64,000 nt of DNA from positions 14,007,001 through 14,071,000 of the forward strand of contig NW_025062476.1 in the NCBI RefSeq assembly GCF_000002995.4, written 5' to 3'. This stretch comes from Brugia malayi. Its lineage: Eukaryota > Nematoda > Chromadorea > Rhabditida > Onchocercidae. Shown one piece after another: positions 14,962 to 27,334 of this stretch. Below the pieces are notes generated by a model. That model ran no database searches. It saw only the letters and a program-made list of their open reading frames with translations, and had not been told where the DNA came from. Both the position numbers and the translations under genes were made by a program. Position 1 is the first letter of the stretch. Each line of letters begins with the position of its first letter.

Positions 14962-15083
14962 ACATACACACACACACACAAACATACACACACATACATA
15001 TACATACATACATACATATATATACATACACACACATACATATATATACATACACATACATACATATATATACATACATCTAT
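14962..15083. repeat. CATA/CA/TATA compound microsatellite
   Basis: A compound array of ACAC, CATA and TATA units. Frames on both strands read as Tyr/Thr/His or Tyr/Val/Cys strings and are artefacts. Confidence 0.9.
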
Positions 15084-16262
15084 AATAAACATAAACAAAT
15101 AGTTTGGAAATAATGAAATAACCAGATATATCTGACATTTCCCCCTTCATTTATTCACGATTTTCAAATAAACTAAAATTCCACTCACTTTAATTTTTAT
15201 AAAACTTTTAAAAATTTGATAACAAATACCATAAAATATAACAAATTAAAATGGAGCTAAGAATTATGTATATACGTCAGTATAATAGGTTAGATCTAGT
15301 AATATCAGCAACAAGGAAGTTTCAATTCTCACGACACAATGAAATAAGTTGGAAATCATCGATGTCTTTATGTTGTATAATGCTTTTAGATGGATTTAAC
15401 AAAAAAAAGGTGAAAAAACTGTTAAAGGTACATCTAAAATGTATTTTTAAAGAGAAATTATGAACAAATTATTTAGCTGATTAACAGCAAAAAAAAAAAA
15501 AAATCCTTTCATTAACCAACTGATTTATAAATGCGCATCATTTTATTGTGCGCTAATAAGTTATTTGAAATATAAAAGAATGAAAGTAAGAGATACATAA
15601 AAAAAAAAAATACATATATATACATTGTGTACACACAACTGTACGGAATAGCACTTGATCAGTTACAAATAATTGAATAGTTTTAGAGCTAAGTTAGAGC
15701 AAACTTTGGAGATGGACAGAATGGTATACGATGATAGCAAAGGCGCACGATGATAACACTGGGATACGTAACAATCGGATGAGACAATCAAAGTAAAAAA
15801 CTTCACCGTATAAAAATGAGTACAACTAAGTGTACAGAGTAAGGCACGAAGTGAACAAAGTAGCTATGTGATCATGCAAACTTAAAAATCCCTATTTTTT
15901 TTTTCAGTGCCAACCAATTAGTACAAGGAAAATAACTTTCTGATAAATCAAAACATTGAAATCAAGTCTAGACACCTCAAAATGTGCTATTGATCATCAT
16001 GAAAAATAACGCGTTAAAAACATCATAGACATTCAATATTGTTTCAAGAGCTAAAAGTTACTGAAATTAACATTGAAATATTAAAAATATAAACATTTCG
16101 TGAAGCAGTATAAAACACTGGATCGAGAAGTACAAGGCCAAGAAATTTATGTAAGCCCTATAATAAAGAAAAAAAGCTAGAGAAAGACAACATCAATTAA
16201 CCAAAAAATGATAATATAACTATTTTTGTGCTCCATGTCCTTCAAATTAATGATGCTATGAT

Positions 16263-19200
16263 TTAATTTTTGAGTTTTGATGGGTCATAAGTGAAATGTT
16301 TGATTAAAGTGAGCACAGAATGAGCAAGCTGTACAGCATCTGGATGAGCAAATCTTGAATTGACTAAACGCAAAAATTCTTCTCGTCCTCCTTGCGAAAG
16401 GAGTAACTTTATATAGTTATTTTGTCTGTCACTGATACACACATGTTGGATTGCCCATGCAGCCCACATTTGCGCTCCGGTTATACCATCCTGTTTCAGT
16501 AAAACAAAGAATGGTACAAATGACCTAAAAATAAAGTGTATATACTTGAATGAAAAAGTTTTAATGCAGGTCATTATTCAGTAAATTTCGTTGGCATATT
16601 TATCTACTAAATTCGTCCTTGTAAGCGAAAAAATAATAACAATTCTACTTCCTAGAACATAATGACCGATAAAATAATAATTTCCTCGTTGTCCTCGGGA
16701 AATTTCCAAAACAACTGTAAGACATTTTTCTTGGTAATCCAAAATAACAAAAACTACAGAAAAAAAGTAACAATTACCGATAGGCAACCATAGTTAGCAA
16801 TGCTTTGGGCCATCTTTTTACTGCCATTATCTATAATGAAATGAAATAAGGCTAAAGGCAACTAAATATGTCAAAGACATAAAAAATAAAGTACAGTACT
16901 GAGTGTACTGCCAATTCACTCTAGTATGCCACTGTAATTTTTTAATATTTAAAATGTATTCACTGATTATTCAACCGTTATTACTGCATAAAAAAAAGAG
17001 TTGAAATTATAATAAGCCATTTTTCAGCTGAAAAGAAAAAAAGACCAACCAAGGATTGATTACAGTGATCCGATGTCGGTTCAAATGTCCATGGGCCACA
17101 GTCCAACAGATTTGCCAATATTCCAGCAGCGAAATACGAAACATCGATATGTCTTGCATTACCAACAGCCGCAGCGTAACTATCAGGTATCAGATCACTT
17201 TCCAGCAACTCTCTAAATAGCTTTGTTATTTTCGAGAAATACAATCTGCAAAACCAGCAAATTAAATTGATCTGTAGAATAGTGCATATCCTACTAAGAA
17301 CCACTTGATACTTTTCATTTTAACTAAGAATCGTGTGACAACATCCGGAAATGCTTCATCACCTAAATACAAAATAAACTTACAGAACTGTCCGAATATA
17401 TCGATGATGTACTATTCGCTTCTTCAGACCTCGTACTTCGGCAATGTTATTCTGAAACATAAAATGTATCACTATTTTATATATCATTCTCTGCTCGCCA
17501 ATAAGAAAGAAATATGCATTGTGCATCTTAAAATTGGTTGTACTAGATTTTCAAATAAAAGTTAACCTTATATGTAGTTCTAGAATAGAAATTTGAAATT
17601 TTCATGATTATATTCATTTTATCTATCATCATCCCAGTTCTTATCAATCTGCATACAATGTTGCGGCATCCAGGTAAGGTTTGACAGAAAGTTATGAGTT
17701 ATGCCACAATAAAGTGCTAAATGAATCAAACTATCTAGTATACAAAAAGACTAGATTTTGTATGCATGTCACAAAATACAAAATGCACTCACCAAAAGGC
17801 CAAGAACCTTGGTTTGTATATTTGTATTATTTTGATATTGTTCCAAAATGCCAAATGCTGCTGCAATTCCACCAAGCTGCACAAATAGTCGACATGTAAC
17901 CGGTGATTCATCTAAAATAGATAAGAAAAATAAAAGTTCAATAGGAAGAAAATGATAGGTTAGCAGCTATGAGTTAACAAATAAACGCTCAAAATAAAAG
18001 ATTCAAATAGCAGTTATCACTGTCAATACAAATTATTTTGTCCATCATTTTTTAAGTGCTTTTAATAATTTAAATTTCTGTACTTTCAGCCTCATGACAA
18101 CGGTACGGAAATACACCTATCATATGTTGTACTATTGAATACATTATTCATATCACTAGTCGGGCTTTGAATTAGAAATCTAAAACCAAAACACTTGGCA
18201 GCAAAGTATCAGAATGACTAAAACATTTGGTGAGCTATGGCTCTATATATTTCATATTCAAATAAAAGTACCTGTCAAATTCCAGAGAGCAGATAGAGTA
18301 AATTTTACTGTGAAATTATTGAAATTATCGTGTCCATTGTCGGGATTGTCTAGATTTTCATTGATCATTTCAATCAAGTGCGCAACATATCGTTTATTTG
18401 TGGCTAAAAGATGACTTTGTTCGGTAGGCAATTTGGGAGCCAAAATTGATACAACTGCGATCGTCATTCTGCAACGGAAAAAGATAAAGAATTTCACTAA
18501 ATTCCAGAAATAATAAAGAACAAAACTACATTCACGAATTTGGAACTACTAAGAAATCCGCAGGCACGAATTAATTTAATGGATTTTCTCATGTTGAAAA
18601 TTTTCAAAAATTCTAGCTTATCGGGGTAAATTTGACAAGAAAATCTTTGCCCTTTTTCATTCTGATGATAGGAGCTCTACCTTGAAACTGAGGGATCTCG
18701 CGTGTTTACCATTGATTCTAAGGCTATTTCACACGTACGGAATATATCAAAATTTAGTGATTGTAATAAGTGATCGCTACATACCGTAAGCCATACATTC
18801 TTTTGCAGCTGAAAGTAAAAATTAATTTTCGATAGAAATTTAATGGATTAAAAGGTTAGTGGAGAAAAACTCTTTTTTGAAATACTCCTGAATTCTCACT
18901 CAGCAGGTAAGACTGTTTCCCAACAACAATAATAGCAAAAATCATACCTGGACCATCCGAGGATGATTTTCTGCTGCATCTAAGCATCGATCAACACAGC
19001 ATCGCGTCTCTTGTGCGGTAAGTTGATTAATTCTTTTTGATCTACAAAAATTTACTTACTCTGCAAATACTATGAGAGTAATTAAACATTCAAAAGTAAA
19101 TAAAGGTGAACAAAACATTCATTCTTACTTACGCGTTAATGACTCACTACGACTTGGCCAATACAATTCAGAACTTACTTGCAGAGGTGATAAAGGCAGG

Positions 19201-21802
19201 CACTCCCTGCCATCTGTATTGCAATGTTTTTTTTGTGATTAAGCATCGACAATACAACACCCTGAAAATGTCAGAAAAAGTTGCAATTGGAAATTTCCAA
19301 AAAAATTTCAATCGCCTATTGCAGATTTCATTTCATTTTTCAATTACTTTCTGTTAACTCAGTGAAATAAACAGCTAAACAAATAATTAAGACTGTAATA
19401 AAATTTTAATTATACATAAGAGGCATGTTAGGTCAAAAGTTTACCCGGACAGTAAGACGCAAATCAGCAGGCTGAAATTCATCATAAGAGGTTTGTAGAA
19501 GATAATATACGGCTTGTAATGCATGCGATGCAAAAGCTTCTCGATCTGGACGCCAATATCGTTGCAATGAAAGAAGACATTGAGCACGTGTGCCAGCATT
19601 AGCTATCTGTAGGGCAGATATTACAGATTCATAGCAAAAATTTTTAAAGAATACTCAGATATTTCATAAATTATAAAATAATCACACTAGCGCATTAATA
19701 TCCAAAATTTTACTTGCAATGGTTTATCCCTTTCATACGGATAGTGATAAGGATGTCGATTTAAAGAAGTGTCCAAAATGGATACGTAGACCAAATGGGG
19801 ATGTAGAGAGATGAACTTTGTAATATAATCAATAGCAGTTACAAGACTATGAAAATTTAATGCATTCCCAGCAACGTCCAAGAAGCGAAGACTTGGCCAC
19901 CATGGTATGCCTGATGCTACGATATCACGGACTACCAATGTCCCTATATCAACTTCAAGCGGTTCACCAATGCTAAAGTAGTGATCATTTAATTGAGTGT
20001 AACAATCGCTAAAGTTAACTTTCGGAGGTGCATTCATTTAACTCGACATTCATTTAACATTTAACTAATAATTGAGCGCTCAACAGTTCTTGTATTTTCC
20101 CTTCGTTAAAACTTATAATATTTATATTCAAAAAAAAAAAAAAAATGAAACATATTTTTGTAATGCCCATATATTCTAGCTGCAGTGAAAACAATAAAGT
20201 TGATAAACATACCTGTTTGGTAATACATCAACTTTTTTATCGGATATATCTAGAAATTTTAACTTAGTAAGAAGTCGTAATGTATCCGCAGCACCATTTA
20301 TTGTTATAGCACGAGAAAACCTAAGTCGATGCATTACAAGTACTTCCAAAGTGTCTCTGAAAATCGAACATTTTCCTTCGTTATTTTAACTGGAAAATAT
20401 AAAATTATTCGTCTTACATAAATTAATTCAATAAAAAAAATTGGAAAACGACTTACTTCAAATTACTTAATGGGGCAATTGCTGTAATGATTGTTTGCGA
20501 TAAATCAAGAACTCTCATATAACGCATCTCTTTGCACACCAATTTTAATTCAGCATCACCAAACGCCGGTGTTTCAGAAACAATTAAAGTTGTTAAATAT
20601 TTCAAATCAGCTAAACAAGCTATACATGTTACTGGCGTTACACCTGAAAGTGAATAATCACAGAAAATTGCGGTAAAACGAAGTGAATTTTTGTTCCATT
20701 AGTTTACATATTAATTAGGCTTGCAATGATCTCAACAATTTCCATTCCATAAATCAGACTTTTTGGCAAAATAATAATCCACAGAAATCAAGGTGAAGTA
20801 GTAAAATTAAACCAATTTAGTCAAAATGTGTTCTTGAAAGAATTGATAAAACTTAGAAGTCATAATTTTATATGAATTTACCGGACATGTCAATGTATTC
20901 CAGCGACGTTAATGCATGGGGTCCAAGTAACTGTAAAATACCATGCAAATCACGAACAGAATCGGTAACTGAAGTGTCACGAATGGTAAGACGTTTTATT
21001 GGATGCATTCGTAACATTTCAATTGGCATTACCATCAACAAGGAATATGATAAATGTACCTGTAATTTAATTTCTACGAATTTTTTGTAGAATGTTTTGT
21101 CAACTATTAAATGCCAAAAAGAAATTATTGAGATAATGACAGAAGTCTAAACAAAAACTTATTTTGAGTTTCAATTATTTTTTTATGAAAGATATTTGAT
21201 CTTCCATAAAATTTAAGGTATGAATCCTTTAAAAAATAATAAATGTATAGCATAGTAATAAGGCGACCCGAAATTGGTATTCTCTTAGCTTTTTCAAATT
21301 TTTTCTCAAAAATTAAAATGCATCTTAAAGAATGAACTGACAGCAACATAAAATTTGCATATGAACTTTCTGACGTAATGATAAAGGCAAAGAAAAGTTG
21401 ACACTTAAAAATTTTTTAAATCAGTTTTACTACCTTTCTGCTTCTTTGAAAATCCAAATTTCTTTTGATAATAATTTCAATACAAACAATGCCAGTATCA
21501 ATTTCAAAATAGATAATTCTGATCTGAACTCTACAAACCATTAATCAGTATCACCACTTTATAGATAGTCGAACCTCAGTTAGACGAAAACGCTTATCAA
21601 ATAGTGCCATTGTTTTACCATTAAGCCAATTGTTGAAACGAAGCGTAGCCATCAACGAATCGGAAATTTCTGATGGCAGGGGACTATCAATAGATGGAAA
21701 CCAGTGATATTCAAACATTGTTTTCGCAACTACCTGTAGCGATAATCGAAGTAACGATGACGGCGATGATTCTATACCTTCATCGTAGAAGCTGCTCGCC
21801 AT
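16263..21802 (-). CDS. zyg-11: ZYG-11 family CUL2 ubiquitin-ligase substrate receptor
   Basis: Fifteen minus-strand exons in 5'-3' gene order: 21802-21575, 21059-20882, 20643-20457, 20356-20213, 19972-19714, 19606-19445, 19261-19179, 19041-18948, 18808-18681, 18468-18272, 17911-17793, 17451-17384, 17245-17050, 16830-16778 and 16524-16263. Phases agree throughout and give 785 residues, the usual size of ZYG11 proteins. The N-terminal third has leucine-rich repeats (RYMRVLDLSQT, LKFLDISDKK, LRFLDVAGNAL). The C-terminal half is ARM-like and carries ZYG11 signatures: LQKNVWLTVCSD, VSILAPKLPTEQ, KFTLSALWNLTDESP, KVLGLLNNIAEV, VSYFAAGILANL, MVAYRSF and QMWAAWAIQHVC. These match ZYG11 better than ZER1. 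ZYG-11 is the substrate-recognition subunit of a CUL2 E3 ligase; in C. elegans it acts in meiosis II exit and embryo polarity, and vertebrate ZYG11B recognises N-terminal glycine degrons. About 15 residues in the 17050-17245 exon seem inserted relative to vertebrate ZYG11B. The start at 21802 is the first ATG of the exon. Confidence 0.9.
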
Positions 21803-24630
21803 TTTATTACACAATGAAATAATCTGAAATTAAATTTTAAGTGTGAACTTAGTTCCATTTTAATACGTTTTATATTTACACGTTGACAAAGCAGTAAAAC
21901 TTTTTTTTTTGGCTAAAAGATTATAAACATATGCAGTGCTGGCGAAGTGAGAGATTTAAAAGTAATAATAGGATAACACTCATTTTTAAAAAATCAGAAT
22001 ATCACGTTAATACAAAATTAACCAGCTTTTGCTCAATCAAATTAATAACACCAAAAGTCTATTCCACTGTTTAATAGAAGATTATTTCATTTAAATTCAA
22101 CTTGATTACGATTAAATATATCATTGCCAGTATCAATTACTTACTATTCCTCTACCTGTTTTAGTTATTATTGAAGTTCAATAATGTCACCAACAATTAA
22201 CTGCAAACTAATTATCCAAATGTAGCAGGCATCGAAGTGCTTCACATTCAGTACCAACAAAACCGGACAAACACATCTCCCAGCATCCGGATTATAAACC
22301 CGGTAACTGAAACATAATCACAAAAGTTCGTATATTAAACTTTAATACGGTCCGTGGAAATTATGCACAACTTTGTTTGCTTATAACAATATTTTCCATT
22401 CATTTAGCAATATAATTTCCATTTTTTTTTTCAATTAAATTTGTTTGTTCATTTACATATTTAGTCGATTTTTTCCACTTTTTTTTTTTATTTGGCAGAT
22501 TTTTATTAAACTTTTTTTCTTTGCTTTTTCATTTTTATATTTATTTGTTTGTTACTAAATTTTTATAACAAACTCAGTTCACATAAAAATGTGATAAAAA
22601 TTAAGCGAAAAATGATTAAATCGTATGCATTAGTTAACGTATAGTTTAAGTTAAATATATTTATATATTATTTACTGCAAAATGTGACAATGTGATGTTT
22701 ATTGTTTTATTAGTTTATTGGTTAATTTGTTTGTGAATTGTATAAGCATTTTCAATTCGTAGCATTGTAATCAAATGTGTTTGGATTGAATGTAAAACTA
22801 CAATGCATTTGTTTCAAAATATAAATTGAATAATATGTTTTTTTTTTATTTTATATGTCATTATAAACGTTAGATTAAGTTATTATTTTTTAAATCATTG
22901 GATTCAAACCATAGATTTTTGTGCTTTAGATTATATCATTATATAATTTCAAATATGAATATAATAAATCCTATAAATAGTTTGATACTATATACATTGT
23001 ACTAATTTTAATTTAGTTCATGAGAAGTTTAATATTTCCATGCACTTTTGCACTTATTATGAATAAAATGAATTGATTCCGTGAATGTTGTTCATAGTTA
23101 AACTATTATTTTTGAAGTCATTTAATAATTTTATTTTATTCTTTATGCATATAAATGCAGTATTCGTAACGCGTTTATTCTTTGACATTTTTTATTTTAT
23201 TTTTCATTCATTTGTATTTTTTTGTTTCCTTTTCTTTTGTTCTTTTTTTTTTCTAGTGAAAACCAAGTTTTTATTTTATAAACATTAAATTTTCATTTTA
23301 TAAACGTTAAATGATGGATGGTAGTTGTTGGTTTAGGAATGGAAAATCAGCGCTTTCAATCATTTTTGTTCATCTGATTATTGTGTAACATTCCATTTTG
23401 TACAATGATAAGAGTTGTATTCGTTTTCCTTTCAAGAATTATTTGTGCTTTAAATTTGTCGTAAAAAGGGAGAAAAAGGAGAAGAATGAACAAAAAAACT
23501 AACAGAAAAGTTTTATTTAATATTTGTTTGCTCCCTTATCTTTCGTCTTTCTGAGTTTTTTTTTAGTTGTAATTGATGAAATTTTTTTGTTTGTCTGTCA
23601 AAAAAGAAAATAAAAATAAAAGAAGGCTGACATAACAAAAAGGCGCTTTTTGTGCTTCATTCCCTTCATTTATATTAGTACGAAATCATATTAGCAGTTG
23701 TAGTATTAATTGTTACATTAGAAAATTATTTACTTTAGCGTATTATTACGTTACTTATCACTGCTTATCATTATCGTATTAATCATGTGCTGCGTGCCAG
23801 ATTAAAAATTGACAAATTTATTAAATTTAGTCTGTTACCCAGTGCTAAATGTTATTTGCTTCCTTCTTTTTGATAATATTACATTTATAATCAATAAAAT
23901 TTACAAGTGGCTAAATTACTGTGAAATATATCAGTAATTGTAGTCATATCGTTAATTTTATTCGTCTTATTGAAATAAGTCAATTTATGTTTTTTCTTTT
24001 TTATTTTCAGATTACATCATGTGAAATGTGCTGCTCATATTCATTAGACCGATAACAACATGATCAAAAAAAAATTGTTTAAATTCTTTTTGATTGCTCA
24101 CTAATAATTTGACCGTAATATTTTTCTATAACAAAAGTTTTCATTCAATTAAACATTAATTTCTTGCTTCGTAATTAATAATTTAATATATTTTATTATT
24201 TCTCACTTGTTTATTTTTATGTTTTTTTTTTCTGTGCTTTATTTTCTTTCAAGATTAATGCAATTTATTATCTAACATGCTATTTTTGAATGATTAACAC
24301 CGGTACTGCTCTGTTCAATATAATAATGTTTTTAGGAAAAATGAAGGAAAGATTAAAAATGGTATTTCGTAATATTTAAACTGTTCAATGAAGGAATTCT
24401 TTTCCTTTAATTTCATCAATTTTTAGTTCTTGTTCTTATTGTTAAAAATTAAATTTAAATTCTAAAGGATCGGTGTTTATTTTTTCTAGAAATAGGAGGA
24501 ATTCACTGCTCTTTTTTTTCACTCTTGAAGGTTTTGAACTTTGCTTTTCTTTAATTTTAGTTATATTTTTTCACACCTATATTAAACTGTTCAAAAATTG
24601 TCTCAGCATTTTTTAGGATTTGGGATCAGC
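21803..24630. other. Divergent intergenic region between zyg-11 and gcs-1
   Basis: Shared 5' flank of two divergent genes, about 2.8 kb. It is strongly AT-rich with many T-runs (22420-22560, 23190-23260). No gene is supported. An open frame of about 67 codons at 23085-23288 is almost entirely Phe, Leu and Ile from T-rich DNA. The gcs-1 side ends in a TTTTTTAG trans-splice-type acceptor at 24616. Confidence 0.6.
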
Positions 24631-27298
24631 ATGGGCTTACTAACGCTTGGGACGCCATTGTCATGGAATGAAATAGTACCCTACGTTGAATATATTAAAG
24701 TAAGCGTCGGATTTTATACTTTCGAAAACTGAAATATATATTTGCCTAATATGACTGAATTTCTCAGTATTTAAGTATGATAACAATGACATCGAACAAC
24801 AGATCTGGTATTAGAGCAGTTCAAAATTATTATCTTTAAAGTTTTGAGCATCGAAGTTTATTTTTCTTTAATCCTACAAATTTGTTAACCGATATCGCTT
24901 TTTATGTTTAAAGAAAATACTTTTTTTTAGGGAAATAATTTAGTTTCTATGTGAAAAATAAACAAATTAGAATGATAATCAAATATAACTTTTCAAATTG
25001 AGGAACACGGTATTGCACAGTTCATTGCTCTGTATCATCGATTGAAAGGACGCGAAGGTGATCAGCTGAAATGGGGCGATGAAATTGAATATACAATTGT
25101 TAAGTTTGATGATGACGCAAAGAAGGTTAGTAGATTAAATTGTAAAATAGATAAAGCAATGCAGTTACAGAGGGAGAGGGAGAGAGAGAAAGGGAGGAAA
25201 ACAACCTTTCTGAATCACTGATGTGTGACTTGAAAGCTCACTGATGGCATGTAATTTTTATCACTGATGAGCATATCAATGACGTTAATTGCTTGTTTAG
25301 ATTAAGAAGTGATGTAATTCACTGAACACATTATGAGTATGTTGCAGCGCAATAGAATAAAAGGGTTCTTTTTTTTTTTGATAAGGCTTTTTAGGTTCGG
25401 GTAAGTTTACGGGCAGAAGAGCTTCTTAATCAATTGCAAGCTGGTGAAGAGTTGAATGCATTGTTGGGTAATGATAATTGTTGCTTATGGCGTCCAGAAT
25501 TTGCTGCATACATGATTGAAGGAACACCGGGAGCACCATATGGAGGTTATTTATTCAATTTTCTCTGCGATCACGTGAAACTTTTTGGATGAGGAGCACG
25601 AGCAAGCTCATCATCTTGTACGTTTTATATTCTTCCAATGAGGAATTCTGCATATTATTTTTCAATATGAAGTAAATTACTAAAATTTATGAAACATGAA
25701 GAAATTTTCTACTACTGCAAGATCTTTTTTTTTTTTTTCTTTTCTGTGTTATTCTCGAATTTAGGCCTGTTAGCATGCTTTAATGTAGTGGAAAGTAACA
25801 TGATATCTCGTCGAGCTGAAGTTACACGATTGTTAAAAGGTGACGAATCAGTTATGTCAATATCATTTCCATCTCTGGGTACACCAGATTTCACTTCACC
25901 TTCATATGAACCACGTCCTGATGGTGATAACAACTCTGGTTGTTCAATATTTTTCCCTGATGAAGCAATTTATGCAGGACATCCAAGGTATAAAATGTTG
26001 TTTTGCTGCGTTTAAGAATGTTATATTCAACATCACTTCAAATTATTCTTAGAAATTTTGAATTTTTTAAGTTCATTTCTTTCAAAATGAAAGATTATCT
26101 CATGTTGATGAAATAATAATATTTTCTTCCTTAAGATTTCGGAATTTGGTAAGAAATATCAAACAACGTCGTGGTGAAAAAGTTGCCATAAATGTACCAA
26201 TATATAAAGATATCAATACACCTAATCCATATCAGGTATCCTTTTGACCATTCAGCAGTTATATAAGAATTTTGAAATCTTTCAGAGCTTGACCTATGGA
26301 ATACATTACTTATTTCATATAAGCTTATTTCTTGTAATGCGTCAAGGTGCTTTTGTTTTTGGTACCTAATAGCAAGCATAGCAACCAGTGAAAATATCAA
26401 TAAGCTTCATTTTTAATTCGTTCACTTAAAATGATTGATAGAATTTTCTCTAAAATCTGTCCCTGAAATGAAATTGACAGTATTTTGTAATTCACACATT
26501 GCAGTGTTTTTTTTTTTTTTTGTAATTTTAGGAAAATTTTGCGCAAGCAAAAGATGGTGGTCAATCTGCACGAGCAGCAAAACCAGATCATATTTATATG
26601 GATCATATGGGTTTTGGAATGGGTTGTTGTTGTTTGCAAGTCACTTTTCAAGTGATTTTTTCATTTTTTTTTTTTTCTCTCTCTCTAAGATTTACTTTTT
26701 TCAGGAAGAGAAAATTTGCATCTCACTTTTTTTCTCATAAAAAATAAGCAAAAATATACTAGTTTTGGTCTTTTTATAGCCTATATATGGCTATATTTTT
26801 TTTCAGCAATATGATACTTATTTTTATCAAATAAAAAATTTTTTAGTAAAAAATGAAAATTTAATAATTCTTGACCACAAATTAGCAGATACCAAAAAGC
26901 AGCTATTTATGTAAATGCGATAAGGAATCTCTCTTTAATTTTCTTTTTTTTTTTTAATTATATATATTTTTGTTAATTTAGGCTGTCAATATTGACGAAG
27001 CGAGATGGTTATATGACCAGTTGACACCAATAACGCCTGTATTACTGGCATTATCAGCTGCTACACCTGTTTTTCGATCACGATTGGCTGATGTTGATTC
27101 TCGTTGGGATGTCATATCAGCGGTAAGGTAGCTGCATGAATTCTGGAGTGAAATTTAGCTTATTATTTAAAAGTTCTTTGATTTTGATTCTGAATATATT
27201 TTTTGTTCATTATGAGGTTCTAGAATGAGTTTCTTTTTTAGATGCTTCGGAGTTTCATCTTTTTTTTTTCTTTTTTTTTGTGAAGAAAACGAGAAACC

Positions 27299-27334
<36 letters not shown>

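Larger units (their letters stand above)
12627..16262. other. Convergent intergenic region between mab-9 and zyg-11
   Basis: The 3' ends of two converging genes face each other here. Contents are long poly-T tracts (for example 13068-13092), a GA repeat (13860-13886), a short CT repeat (14089-14103) and a CATA/TATA-type array (14962-15083). The block at about 15640-15880 is less repetitive but has no usable open frame. No gene is supported. Confidence 0.6.

Noticed and set aside
14862..15150. Overlapping Tyr/Val/Cys and Thr/His/Ile frames on both strands
   Set aside because: Translation of the compound CATA/CA repeat.
17308..17362. Coding-like block on the minus strand after a TATTTAG acceptor (GDEAFPDVVTRFLVKM)
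   Set aside because: It looks like protein and sits between two zyg-11 exons, but needs phase 1 at its start and its possible donors do not fit the neighbours. Direct joining of 17384 to 17245 keeps frame. It may be an old or alternative exon.
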